64,000 nt of DNA from Gammaproteobacteria bacterium (GTDB taxonomy: Bacteria; Pseudomonadota; Gammaproteobacteria; Pseudomonadales; JADFDG01). The stretch spans positions 62,001-126,000 of the forward strand of contig JADFDG010000003.1 in NCBI GenBank assembly GCA_018262975.1. The letters run 5' to 3'. Every line of letters begins with the position of its first letter. The stretch's first letter is position 1. The notes beneath the pieces were generated by a model, which was not told the origin of the DNA, searched no databases, and worked only from the letters and a program-made list of their open reading frames with translations. This document shows positions 46,081 through 54,441 of this stretch, piece by piece. The translations under genes were made by a program, and so were the position numbers.

Positions 46081-47379
46081 ATGACTCCCCGCGCCCGCCT
46101 GCTGCTGGCCACCGCCTCGGCGGCCAACCTGCTGCACAACCTGTTGTTCCCGGTGCTCGCCGTGCGCGCACTGGGTGCCGGCGCGGCGGCCGACGCGCTG
46201 TTCATGGTGTTCGTGCTGCCGGGCGTGGTGACGGTATTGCTCGGCAACAGCGTGCTCAACTGGGCCACGCCGCGCCTGGTGCGCCATGCCGACGGAACGG
46301 CGCGCCGCGCGCTGGCCTGGAGCCTGCTGTGGGTGTTGCTCGGTGCGGTCGCGCTGTTGTGCGTGCTGCTCTGGCAGGGCGCGCGGCTGGCCTTGCCGCA
46401 CGTGGCACCCGGTGGTGGTTATGCACTGGCCATCGGCATCCTGCCGCTCGGGCTGCTGGCCGTGCTGCTCAGCGTGCCCGCTGCCGTGGCGCAGTCGCTG
46501 TACACCGCCGAGCGCGACGTGCCGGGTGGCGAATGGCGCACGCTGATGGCCAACCTCGCCATCGCCGCTGCCTGGCTGGTCCTCATGCCGTCGACCCTGG
46601 CCGGTTGCGCCGCGCTGTTTGCCGCGCGCGCGGTCCTCGGTGCCCTGCTGCTGATGCCTCGCCTGGGCATGCCGCGCCCACCGGTGCTGGCCGACGCCGA
46701 GGTGCGGACGATTTTCCGCGAGTCGCGCGTGCTGTTGCTGGCCGCCACCTACTACAAGAGCGAACCGTTCGTGGATCGCCTGCTGTTCGCCAGCGTATCC
46801 GGTGGCGCGGTGGCCGCCTTCCACCTCGCGCAGCAACTGCTGGCGGTGGTCACGCTGATGATGAATCGCCTGGTGACCGCGCCACTGGTGGCGCCGTTGG
46901 CCGAGCGCATGCATGCCGCGGACGTCCATGCCGCGCGGCGCCTGTTGCGGGTGGCGCTGGTGCGGATGGCGCTGGTGGGCTGCACGGTGTGGTTGCTGTT
47001 CATTGTCGCCGGCGACGCGCTGGTCGGGCTGCTGTTCGCCGGCAGCGGCGAATCGCCGCAACAACTGGCGCTGACCGCCCAGGTGCTGGCGCTGGTCGGT
47101 GGCTACATGCTGGCGGTGATGTTCGGCCAGGTGCTGGCGCAGGTGTTCTATTGCGCCGGAGAAACGCGCCGCATCGTGGTGCTGGGCGTGGCCGGCTACA
47201 CCCTGGGCCTCGTGCTCAAGGTACTGGCCCTGTGGCAGTTCGGCCTGCCCGGGCTGGCGGCGGCAATCAGCCTGTCATGGCTGCTCAACGCGGCTGCCTA
47301 CGGGCTGGCGGTGCCCGGCGTATTCCGCAGGATCACCGCCGTTGGTGGTACGGCGGCCGGAGCGCGGACACCCGTATAA
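46081..47379 (+). CDS. MurJ/MviN-like MOP-superfamily flippase
   Basis: A 432-residue membrane protein with about twelve helices. 'FPVLAVRALGAGAAADALFMVFVLPGVVTVLLG' resembles the MurJ/MviN helix 1-2 region; charged residues line the central helices as in lipid-flipping MOP exporters ('ATYYKSEPFVDRLLF'). It may flip lipid II or another polyprenyl-linked precursor. A second, canonical murJ is probably elsewhere, because this gene is not in a murJ neighbourhood (usually near ribF/ileS). Its stop overlaps the -10 of cysG. Confidence 0.8.
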   Translation: MTPRARLLLATASAANLLHNLLFPVLAVRALGAGAAADALFMVFVLPGVVTVLLGNSVLNWATPRLVRHADGTARRALAWSLLWVLLGAVALLCVLLWQGARLALPHVAPGGGYALAIGILPLGLLAVLLSVPAAVAQSLYTAERDVPGGEWRTLMANLAIAAAWLVLMPSTLAGCAALFAARAVLGALLLMPRLGMPRPPVLADAEVRTIFRESRVLLLAATYYKSEPFVDRLLFASVSGGAVAAFHLAQQLLAVVTLMMNRLVTAPLVAPLAERMHAADVHAARRLLRVALVRMALVGCTVWLLFIVAGDALVGLLFAGSGESPQQLALTAQVLALVGGYMLAVMFGQVLAQVFYCAGETRRIVVLGVAGYTLGLVLKVLALWQFGLPGLAAAISLSWLLNAAAYGLAVPGVFRRITAVGGTAAGARTPV

Positions 47380-47380
47380 T
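47375..47380 (+). promoter_or_regulatory. -10 box of cysG
   Basis: TATAAT, overlapping the TAA stop of the flippase gene (47377-47379), 29 bases before the cysG ATG. The -35 is not evident. Confidence 0.5.
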
Positions 47381-47408
47381 CGCCGCTTCGCGCAGCCCGG
47401 TGGCAGTC

Positions 47409-48803
47409 ATGGACCAGTTTCCCGTTTTCCTGAAGTTGCAGGGCCAGCCATGCCTGGTGGTCGGCGGCGGCGATGTCGGCCTGCGCAAGGCGCGTCTGCT
47501 GCACAAGGCCGGTGCGCGGCTGACCATCGTGTCGCCGGAGCTCTCGGCGGCGATGCGCGAATTCGTGCTGCAGCAGGGGCTCGTGCACGTGGCCGCCTGC
47601 TACGAGTCATCGCAACTGCAGGGCATGCGCCTGGTGTTCGCCGCCACCGACGATGCGGACGTGAACCGCAGGGTGTTCGAGGACTGCGAGGCGCGCGGCA
47701 TCCTGGTCAATGCCGTCGACCAGCCGGCCATCTGCCGGTTCATCACGCCGTCGATCGTCGATCGTTCACCGGTGATCATTGCCGCCAGCACCGGCGGCGC
47801 GGTACCGGTGCTGGCGCGCCACCTGCGCGCGCGCCTGGAAACGCTGGTGCCCGCCAGTTACGGCGACCTGGCGCGCATTGCCGGCGAGTTTCGCGCCGAG
47901 GTGAAGGAAAAGCTGCCCGATACCACCGCGCGCCGGTTGTTCTGGGACGCGCTGTTGTCCGGTCCGTTTGCCGAACGCGCCATGAACGGCCAGGCCGATG
48001 CCGCGCGCGCGCTGGTGCGTGAGGCGATCGCTGCCGCCGATGCCCAGTCGCTGACCCGTGGCGAGGTGTTCCTGGTCGGTGCCGGCCCGGGCGATCCGGA
48101 CCTGCTGACCTTCCGCGCGTTGCGCCTGATGCAGATGGCCGACGTGGTGCTCTACGACAACCTGGTGTCCGACGCGGTGCTCGATCTCGTGCGCCGCGAT
48201 GCCGATCGCCTGTACGTGGGCAAGAAGCGCGCCGACCACGCGGTGCCGCAGGAAGACCTCAACCTCACCCTGGTGAGGCTGGCTCGTGAAGGCAAGAAAG
48301 TGCTGCGCCTGAAGGGCGGCGACCCGTTCATCTTCGGGCGTGGCGGCGAGGAAATCGAAACGCTCGCCGAACACGGCATTCCCTTCCAGGTGGTGCCGGG
48401 CATCACCTCCGCGGCCGGCGCCAGTTGCTACGCGGGTATCCCGCTCACCCACCGCGACTACGCGCAGGGCGTGACCTTCGTCACCGGCCACCGCCGCGAG
48501 GGCGAGGACACGCTCGACTGGGCGCGCCTGACCAATCCGCATGAAACGCTGGTGGTTTACATGGGCATCATGCAGGCGCCGCGCATCGCGCAGGAACTCA
48601 TGGCGCACGGGCGCCGCGCCGACACCCCGGTGGCGGTGGTGGAGAAAGCCACCACGCCGCAGCAGCGCGTGCACACCGGCACGCTGGCCACGCTCGGCGA
48701 GCTGATCGCCGGCGCCGGCATCAAGCCGCCGGCACTGGTTATCATCGGCGATGTCGTGAAGCTGCACGACAAGCTCGCCTGGTACCGCAACAACGCCCCG
48801 TAA
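47409..48803 (+). CDS. cysG: Siroheme synthase CysG
   Basis: A 464-residue trifunctional enzyme: SAM uroporphyrinogen-III methyltransferase, precorrin-2 dehydrogenase and sirohydrochlorin ferrochelatase. The N-terminal dehydrogenase/chelatase half has 'CLVVGGGDVGLRKARLLHKAGA' (about 14-35). The C-terminal methyltransferase has 'VFLVGAGPGDPDLLTFRALRLMQMADVVLYDNLVSD' and 'FQVVPGITSAAGAS'. It makes siroheme for sulfite and nitrite reductases. Intact. Confidence 0.96.
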   Translation: MDQFPVFLKLQGQPCLVVGGGDVGLRKARLLHKAGARLTIVSPELSAAMREFVLQQGLVHVAACYESSQLQGMRLVFAATDDADVNRRVFEDCEARGILVNAVDQPAICRFITPSIVDRSPVIIAASTGGAVPVLARHLRARLETLVPASYGDLARIAGEFRAEVKEKLPDTTARRLFWDALLSGPFAERAMNGQADAARALVREAIAAADAQSLTRGEVFLVGAGPGDPDLLTFRALRLMQMADVVLYDNLVSDAVLDLVRRDADRLYVGKKRADHAVPQEDLNLTLVRLAREGKKVLRLKGGDPFIFGRGGEEIETLAEHGIPFQVVPGITSAAGASCYAGIPLTHRDYAQGVTFVTGHRREGEDTLDWARLTNPHETLVVYMGIMQAPRIAQELMAHGRRADTPVAVVEKATTPQQRVHTGTLATLGELIAGAGIKPPALVIIGDVVKLHDKLAWYRNNAP

Positions 48804-48810
48804 CGGGGCG
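48794..48810. terminator. Short hairpin at the cysG end
   Basis: CGCCCCG (48794-48800) pairs with CGGGGCG (48804-48810) around TAA, the cysG stop codon: a 7-bp stem between the convergent genes, possibly a bidirectional terminator. No T run. Confidence 0.45.
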
Positions 48811-48815
48811 CTACT

Positions 48816-49310
48816 TCAGAACGCGAACATCAACGACAGCGACGGCAGGAACACGATGTCCTTCTCGCCGGTGTCGGGGTGGTCGATGCCCACCAGCGCC
48901 TTGACGCTGCCGCTGACCACCAGGTTGTCGGCCGGCATGCGCTCGAAACCGAACGCGCCCAGCACGGCGAGGTCGTTGTCGTACTGCGTGTCCTCGACGT
49001 CGACGCTGGTGATGCCTACCTGCCAGAACGTGCCGGCCTGGTAGGCCTGGTTGTAGATCTTGTAGGTGAACTCGGGGATCTGCGAGCGCTCGCCCCAGGC
49101 GTAGCCGACCGTCCACGCCGATTGCTGCGTCAGGTAACCCTGGTAGAACAGGTTGAGCGTGCCGTCGTCCGGTTCGAACTGGCCGTTGTCGATCAGGCGC
49201 ACCATGTCCATGCCGATGGCGTGGTGGCGGGTGCCGGCCGCTTCGGCAGCCGGTACGAAGGCCAGCACGGCGAGCGTGGCGGCGGCGAGGCGGGGCAGGG
49301 CGGTGTTCAT
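48816..49310 (-). CDS. Exported protein, probable small beta-barrel
   Basis: A 164-residue protein with a Sec signal peptide (about 1-24, ending 'FVPAAEA'). The mature part has alternating strands ('TYKIYNQAYQAGTFWQVGI', 'DLAVLGAFGFERMP', 'FLPSLSLMFAF') and ends in Phe, as do BAM-inserted barrels. Family not recognised. Its start overlaps the stop of the DUF2007 gene (ATGA). The partial protein at the right window edge has similar architecture. Confidence 0.7.
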   Translation of the reverse strand: MNTALPRLAAATLAVLAFVPAAEAAGTRHHAIGMDMVRLIDNGQFEPDDGTLNLFYQGYLTQQSAWTVGYAWGERSQIPEFTYKIYNQAYQAGTFWQVGITSVDVEDTQYDNDLAVLGAFGFERMPADNLVVSGSVKALVGIDHPDTGEKDIVFLPSLSLMFAF

Positions 49311-49681
49311 TCGGACTCCTTGGGGCGCGGTTTGCGCTGGTAGACGTTGTTCCAGGGGTTGGCCGGGTCGTCGTGGGCCGGGCGCGGGTCTTCTTCTTCG
49401 GGCTCGATGTCGTCTTCGTAATAACCGTCGGCGCCGATCAGTTCGTCATCGTCGTACGGCTCGTCGAGCGTTTCGAAGAAGTCATCAAGGACGTCCTGGG
49501 CATCCGCCAGGTGTTCTTCGAGTACCCACACGTCGATCAGGCCGCCGGCGGGCAATTCGCCGACCGCACCCTCGAGGTGCTCGCCGGTGATGAACGCCTG
49601 CATGCCCTGCTGTTCGAGCATGTGCCGCAACAGGTGGGCCTCGATGGTGTCCTCGGCGGAATACAGCCGGACCATGGCCAT
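49307..49681 (-). CDS. DUF2007-type small protein with acidic tail
   Basis: A 124-residue protein. The N-terminal ~70 residues fit the DUF2007 ('putative prokaryotic signal transducing protein') fold: 'MVRLYSAEDTIEAHLLRHMLEQQGMQAFITGEHL' and 'DVWVLEEHLADAQDVLDDFF'. The rest is a highly acidic low-complexity tail ('EDDIEPEEEDPRP'). The start ATG is preceded by GAGGAAAA. Coupled to the exported protein downstream. Function is unknown. Confidence 0.82.
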   Translation of the reverse strand: MAMVRLYSAEDTIEAHLLRHMLEQQGMQAFITGEHLEGAVGELPAGGLIDVWVLEEHLADAQDVLDDFFETLDEPYDDDELIGADGYYEDDIEPEEEDPRPAHDDPANPWNNVYQRKPRPKESE

Positions 49682-49859
49682 GGGTGCATTTTCCTCGCGG
49701 TATGTGCAGGCCTGAAGGCTAGGAGCAGCGGGCAGGCGGGTCAACCGCCGTTGTCGCGGATCTGTCACGTGGCGGTGGCCGGGATGTCATCGTTCGATCA
49801 TGGCGGTGCAACCGCGCCATCCGAGCATGCGCCCACCGGACCCACGGAGAGTGCCCCGC

Positions 49860-50747
49860 ATGCTGGCCACCGCCACCGTCAAGTTCAAGGCCTTTGCCCC
49901 GCGCCTCGGCTACGCGCTGCGCGAAACGCGCGACCGGTTGATCCCCGGCCGCTTCCTGCTGCGCGAACTGATGGCGGCGGAAATCCGCCACGCCACGCTG
50001 CCGGCCGCCGGCAACGACAGCGGCCGCCTGGTGGCCAGCGTCACCACCTCCCGTCGCGACATCATCGCCGCGCAACGCCTGCGCTACCGCGTGTTCACCG
50101 GGGAATACGGCGCGCGCTTCGACGGCATCGCCGGCATCGACCGCGACCGCTTCGACAAGCACTGCCGCCACGTGGTGGTGAAGGACGTGCTCACCGGCCA
50201 GGTGGTCGGCTACACGCGCATCCTCACCGACGAGCGCGCCCGCCGCACCGGTGGCTGGTACTCCGCCGGCGAATTCGCGCTGGACATGGTCGACCGCCTC
50301 GACGGCCGCGTGCTGGAGATCGGCCGCACCTGCGTGCACCCGGATTACCGCAACGGCGGCACCATCGGCGTGCTGTGGGCGAAACTCGCGGAGATCCTCG
50401 TGGACGAGGGCTTCACCTGGCTGTTCGGCTGCGCGAGCATCCCGCTGTCCGACGCGGGCGCCGCTGCCATGCTGGCCGAAACCGCGAAGCGCCGCGAGAA
50501 CGACCCGCGTTTCCAGGTGGCGCCGCTGCAGGCGCTGCCCGCCGAGGTGCTGTGCGGCGATGCCGGTAGCGCGAAGCTGCCGCCGTTGCTGCGCACCTAC
50601 CTGGCGATGGGCGCGAAAGTGTGCGGCGAACCCTGCTGGGACCCGGACTTCAACTGCGCCGACGTGTTCATCCTGCTCGACGTGCGCGCCATCCCGGCCC
50701 GTTACACGCGCCACTTCATGGCGCGCCGCGGCGAGCTGGCCGCGTGA
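49860..50747 (+). CDS. olsB: OlsB-type ornithine N-acyltransferase (GNAT fold)
   Basis: A 295-residue protein related to OlsB, which acylates ornithine with 3-hydroxyacyl-ACP to make lyso-ornithine lipid. The motifs 'RYRVFTGEYGARFDG', 'RTCVHPDYRNGGTIGVLWAKL' and 'WLFGCASI' match this GNAT-like family, and 'YLAMGAKVCGEPCWDPDFNCADVFILLD' is diagnostic. The start is the ATG after GGAG with 11-base spacing; ATGs at 49800 and 49827 are alternatives. Its TGA overlaps the GTG of the acyltransferase below. Confidence 0.82.
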   Translation: MLATATVKFKAFAPRLGYALRETRDRLIPGRFLLRELMAAEIRHATLPAAGNDSGRLVASVTTSRRDIIAAQRLRYRVFTGEYGARFDGIAGIDRDRFDKHCRHVVVKDVLTGQVVGYTRILTDERARRTGGWYSAGEFALDMVDRLDGRVLEIGRTCVHPDYRNGGTIGVLWAKLAEILVDEGFTWLFGCASIPLSDAGAAAMLAETAKRRENDPRFQVAPLQALPAEVLCGDAGSAKLPPLLRTYLAMGAKVCGEPCWDPDFNCADVFILLDVRAIPARYTRHFMARRGELAA

Positions 50748-51523
50748 GCGTGCAATCCGCCATCGACGTGCCGGCCGGCGCGCTGCGCGACGGCTGGCGC
50801 CAGATGCGCCGCATCGCGCGTGTCGTGCACGTGCTTGCGCACATCGGCACGGGCTTCGTGGTGGCCTTCGCCACCGGCGCGCTGTTCGTGCAGCATCGCC
50901 CGCTGCAGCGCCGCGCCGCCCGCTGGTGGCTGGCACGCCTCACCCGCGTGCTCAACCTCGAGATCGAAGTGACCGGGGCGCCCGCGGCGCAACCGGCGCT
51001 GTTCGTCTCCAACCACGTCTCCTGGCTGGACATCCCGGTGCTCGGCGGTGCCGCGCCGGTACATTTCCTGTCGAAGGCGGAAGTGGCGGACTGGCCGCTG
51101 ATCGGCCGGCTGGCCACCGCCGCCGGCACGCTGTACATCCGTCGCGGCCATGGCCAGGTGCGCGAGCGCGCGCGGCAGATCGCGCGGCACATCGCGCAGG
51201 GGCGCTCCATCCTGGTGTTCCCGGAAGGCACCACCACCGACGGCAGCGACGTGCGCACGTTTCACGCACCGCTGTTCGCCGCCGCCAGCGACGGTGGCCA
51301 CGCGGTGCAGCCGGTGGCGATCCGCTACCTTTCCGCCGATGGCCGCGCCCACGCGCTGGCGCCCTTCATCGATGAAGACGAATTCCACGCCCATCTGTGG
51401 CGATTGCTCGCCGAGGATCGCGTGCGCGTGCAGGTGCATTTCCTCGCGCCGCTGGCCGGCGATGACCACCGTGGACTCGCCGCCACCGCGCATGCGCAGG
51501 TGCGCGCGGTCGTCACTCCTTGA
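50744..51523 (+). CDS. PlsC-like lysophospholipid/lyso-ornithine-lipid acyltransferase
   Basis: A 259-residue 1-acyl-glycerol-3-phosphate acyltransferase family protein. The catalytic NHVSWLD (HX4D) at about 93-99, a helix near residue 35-50, and 'FPEGTTTDG' are present. Position directly after olsB (GTGA overlap) points to OlsA, which adds the second acyl chain of ornithine lipids, phosphorus-free membrane lipids made under phosphate shortage. Start codon GTG. Confidence 0.87.
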   Translation: MSVQSAIDVPAGALRDGWRQMRRIARVVHVLAHIGTGFVVAFATGALFVQHRPLQRRAARWWLARLTRVLNLEIEVTGAPAAQPALFVSNHVSWLDIPVLGGAAPVHFLSKAEVADWPLIGRLATAAGTLYIRRGHGQVRERARQIARHIAQGRSILVFPEGTTTDGSDVRTFHAPLFAAASDGGHAVQPVAIRYLSADGRAHALAPFIDEDEFHAHLWRLLAEDRVRVQVHFLAPLAGDDHRGLAATAHAQVRAVVTP

Positions 51524-52061
51524 GGTAGACGCGCCGCTGGCCGGTGGTTTCCACCAGCACATCGCCGGCCAGGCGGAAGCGGTAGGTGACCGCCAGGGTC
51601 GGGCAACACAGCGGATCCTCCGCGCCCTGCACCACCAGGTCGACGACGATTTCCCCGTTCTCGATGCGCAGGTCGTTCACTTCCACGCGATCGCCCAGCA
51701 AGGCCGGCGCTGACACCTGCAGCGCGCCGCCCTTCTGCCGCAGCAGGTACAACTCGCGGAACACGCCGCTGCCGCCGGTGCTGGTGACCAGCAGGACGGC
51801 ACGGTCGATGGCGCCGTCACCATCGACGTCGCCGGTGGCGCCCATGGCATCGAGGTCGGCGCTCACCATGTCGCGATCCTCGTAGTGACCGTCGACCAGC
51901 GATACGCGCCCGCTCTCGGTGTTCTCCGAGGGGTAAGTGGCATTGGCCGCCTGCGCAACCGTCACGCCGGCGCTGCTGTCGGCAACCGCCGGCGGTGCCG
52001 GTTCGCGCCGTTCACAGGCGACCACCAGCAATGCGCACGCCACCACGAGCAGCGCGCGCAT
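51513..52061 (-). CDS. Lipoprotein of unknown function
   Basis: A 182-residue predicted lipoprotein: signal peptide with lipobox 'VVAC' (Cys16). A region of repeats 'DLDAMGATGDVDGDGAIDRAVLLVTSTGG' resembles the Asp-rich calcium-binding loops of VCBS/FG-GAP-like proteins. The rest is not recognised. Its ATG overlaps the stop of the Kunitz gene by one base (TGATG), and it converges with the PlsC-like gene, overlapping its end by 11 bp. Confidence 0.75.
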   Translation of the reverse strand: MRALLVVACALLVVACERREPAPPAVADSSAGVTVAQAANATYPSENTESGRVSLVDGHYEDRDMVSADLDAMGATGDVDGDGAIDRAVLLVTSTGGSGVFRELYLLRQKGGALQVSAPALLGDRVEVNDLRIENGEIVVDLVVQGAEDPLCCPTLAVTYRFRLAGDVLVETTGQRRVYLKE

Positions 52062-52369
52062 CAGGGCGCTTCCGCCGGCACGGTTTCCGCCGGCACCTGC
52101 GCCTTGCGCACCGGTGATTCCGGCATGGGCAGGCCGGGCATGCACTGCGCGTGGCAGGCCTCCATCGTTTCGTACGGCACCACGCCGCCGCAGCCGCCCC
52201 AGATGAAGCCCTTGCAGCTATTGGCGCCTTCGTCGTACCAGTAACGCATGATCGCCGCCTTGCAGCGCCCGGATTCCGGCTTCAGGTAGCAGCCTTCCGG
52301 CAGTTTCTGCGTATTGCAGCCGGCGAGGGCGAGCAGGGCGACGGCGATGGGCAGGAGCAGGCGGCGCAT
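52061..52369 (-). CDS. BPTI/Kunitz-domain lipoprotein
   Basis: A 102-residue protein. The signal peptide ends in lipobox 'ALAGC' (Cys18; next residue Asn, so outer-membrane sorting is likely). The mature part carries a complete Kunitz pattern: Cys27, 36, 52, 60, 72 and 76, with spacings 8-15-7-11-3 against 8-15-7-12-3 in BPTI. The expected disulfides are 27-76, 36-60 and 52-72. The reactive-site P1 residue after Cys36 is Lys37, as in BPTI, predicting a trypsin-like target. A Pro-rich tail follows. It starts 17 bp after the glutamine amidotransferase, in the same operon. Confidence 0.9.
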   Translation of the reverse strand: MRRLLLPIAVALLALAGCNTQKLPEGCYLKPESGRCKAAIMRYWYDEGANSCKGFIWGGCGGVVPYETMEACHAQCMPGLPMPESPVRKAQVPAETVPAEAP

Positions 52370-52386
52370 CGGTGTTCTCCGGTAAC

Positions 52387-53079
52387 TCAGCGTGACGGGA
52401 AAAATCGGTCGAGCAGGTCGAACAGCGCGGCGTGCGCCGCGGCGAAGCGTGCCGGCGAGGCGAGCATTGTCGCCGCGTCCTGTACCCAGGCGCCCGGTTG
52501 CAGGTCTTCCGGGCAGTGCTCGATCAGTGCCTGCACGCCGTCCGGCGTGGTTTCCAGGTGGCATTGCAGGCCCAGCACCCGGTCGCCGACACAGAACACC
52601 TGGTTCGTGCAGGCTTGCGACGCCGCCAGGCGCGTGGCGCCCGCTGGCAGGCTGAAGGTCTCGCCGTGCCAATGGAAGGCGTCGAGTCGCGGCGGCAGCA
52701 GCGCCGCGTGGGCGTCGTCGAGCCCGGCCACGCGGATCAGCGGGAACCAGCCGATCTCGCGCTCGCGATTGCGGGTCACCTGTCCGCCCAGTGCTTCCGC
52801 CACCAGTTGCGCGCCCAGGCATATGCCCAGCACGCGCTTGCCCTGCGCCAGGGCCTGCGCCAGGTAGCGCTTCTCCTGCGCCAGCCAGTCGAGTTGCGCG
52901 GCGTCGTGCACGCTCATCGGGCCACCCATCAGCACCAGCATGTCGATGCCGGCGAGCGCCGGCAGGGCGACGGCATCGTGCATCAGGGTCGTGTCCAGCG
53001 CATGGCCGCGAAGGCGGGCCCAGTCGCCGATGGCGGCGGGCGTTTCGAAGGGGACGTGCTGCAGGCAGTGGATGCGCAT
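52387..53079 (-). CDS. Class I glutamine amidotransferase-like protein
   Basis: A 230-residue GMP-synthase-type amidotransferase domain. Nucleophile Cys is in 'GICLGAQLVAEALGG', the His/Glu of the triad in 'GLQCHLETTPD', and 'FHWHGETFSLPAGA' is typical of the stand-alone GuaA-like group. Its partner or substrate is unknown; related proteins include gamma-glutamyl hydrolases of peptides or polyamines. First gene of the operon with the Kunitz protein and the second lipoprotein. Confidence 0.85.
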   Translation of the reverse strand: MRIHCLQHVPFETPAAIGDWARLRGHALDTTLMHDAVALPALAGIDMLVLMGGPMSVHDAAQLDWLAQEKRYLAQALAQGKRVLGICLGAQLVAEALGGQVTRNREREIGWFPLIRVAGLDDAHAALLPPRLDAFHWHGETFSLPAGATRLAASQACTNQVFCVGDRVLGLQCHLETTPDGVQALIEHCPEDLQPGAWVQDAATMLASPARFAAAHAALFDLLDRFFPSR

Positions 53080-53195
53080 GGCGGCGGACAACGGCTGAAC
53101 CCCACGGCGGGTGACGGCGGAGTCTAGCAGAGCCCCTGCGGCCACCGCCTTGCGCGTGCCGGTCGTGCCGGCGCCAGCGCGGGTGGCCGCGCTGC

Positions 53196-53201
53196 TACAA
53201 T
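53196..53201 (+). promoter_or_regulatory. -10-like box before the SpoU methyltransferase
   Basis: TACAAT, 67 bases before the chosen ATG. The -35 is weak. Confidence 0.35.
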
Positions 53202-53267
53202 CAGTGCATTGGGATCGCGCCCGTTTCGGGGGCGGCAACGGTGCGGCAAAAGCGGGAGTGCGTGGCG

Positions 53268-54236
53268 ATGCGGGACGGACGACACGAGGGCGGGCGCGGC
53301 AAGGACCGGCCAGGCAAGCCCGCTGGCCGGCCGCGCCCGGCGTCGCCGCGGCCCGGCAAGGCGCCATCCGGCACTCGTCCCCCGGTGCCGCCGGCCAGGC
53401 CGGTTGACGGCGACGTGCGGCCGGCGCGTCCGCCACGCCCGCCACGTGCGGTGCAGGTGCCGGACGATGCGGTCGACCGCGAGGCGGCTGCCGGCGGCAC
53501 GCGCGAGGTCAAGTTGTACGGCATCAACGCCTGCCGCGCCTTCGTCGCCCGGCGACGCGAGAAGATCATCCGTGCCTACTTCAGCGAAGCCGTTGGCCGG
53601 CGCCACTTCGCGGCGCTGATGAAATGGCTGGCCCAGCAGCGACTCGCGTACCACCTGGTCACCGATGCTGAACTCGAGCGCATCAGCGGTTCGGGACACC
53701 ACGAGGGCGTCTGCCTGCTGGTGCGCGCCGATCCGCCGCGCAGTGCCGACCAGTGGCTGGACACTCATCGCCGCCAGCAGCGTGGCTGCGTGCTGGCGCT
53801 GGAGAACGTCGGCAATCCACACAACCTCGGGGCCATCCTGCGGGTGGCGGCGCACTTCGGCATCGGTGCGGTGCTGGTCCCGGATGCGAAGTCGCTGGCC
53901 GGCGGCGCCGCCGTGCGCACCGCCGAGGGCGGCGCCGAATTCGTCGAAGTGCTCGATGCCCCGGATTTCATTTCCACGGTGCGCGCCTTCCGCGCGGCGG
54001 GCTGGCGGGTGGTCACCACCTCCAGCCATGACGGCCGTGACATCTACCGGACGGCGTTGCCGGAAAAATGCCTGCTGCTGTTCGGCGAGGAGAGCAGCGG
54101 CTTGTCGGGCGCCATGCTGGCCAGCGGTGACCTGGCCGTACGCATTCCCGGCACCGGCCACGTCGAGAGCCTCAACGTCAGCGTGGCTTCCGGCATCCTG
54201 GTGGGCGAGTGGTGGCGCCAGCACGGCGGGCGCTGA
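53268..54236 (+). CDS. TrmH/SpoU family RNA methyltransferase with basic N-terminus
   Basis: A 2'-O-ribose methyltransferase of the SPOUT class, 322 residues. The first ~75 residues are Pro/Arg/Gly-rich and probably disordered. A RNA-binding domain follows ('VKLYGINACRAFVARRREKIIRAYF'), then the SpoU knot: 'ALENVGNPHNLGAILRVAAHFGIGAVL', 'CLLLFGEESSGLS' and 'IPGTGHVESLNVSVASGILVGEWW'. The target (23S rRNA or tRNA) is not determined. ATG 53268 is preferred over GTG 53241. Confidence 0.9.
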   Translation: MRDGRHEGGRGKDRPGKPAGRPRPASPRPGKAPSGTRPPVPPARPVDGDVRPARPPRPPRAVQVPDDAVDREAAAGGTREVKLYGINACRAFVARRREKIIRAYFSEAVGRRHFAALMKWLAQQRLAYHLVTDAELERISGSGHHEGVCLLVRADPPRSADQWLDTHRRQQRGCVLALENVGNPHNLGAILRVAAHFGIGAVLVPDAKSLAGGAAVRTAEGGAEFVEVLDAPDFISTVRAFRAAGWRVVTTSSHDGRDIYRTALPEKCLLLFGEESSGLSGAMLASGDLAVRIPGTGHVESLNVSVASGILVGEWWRQHGGR

Positions 54237-54441
54237 GGCGAAACCCGTTGGTACTCCTGCGCAGATCGTCGCATCCCCGGTCATGTTCATCGGTTGTTCA
54301 TCGTATTTCGCCGGACGGTACTTGGCGCTGCCGGTCAATGATCCGATAGTCCGTCGGTAGTAGTCGCCGTCCACCGGAGAAGCCGGTGCGCGGAAAGGGA
54401 ATTAAAAAAAGGTCCTGGACGGACCGGACAGGGAGAGCTGC

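Noticed and set aside
46032-47408. N-terminal extension of cysG through the flippase gene
   Set aside because: The flippase frame has clear membrane-protein content; CysG begins with its conserved dehydrogenase motif just after 47409.
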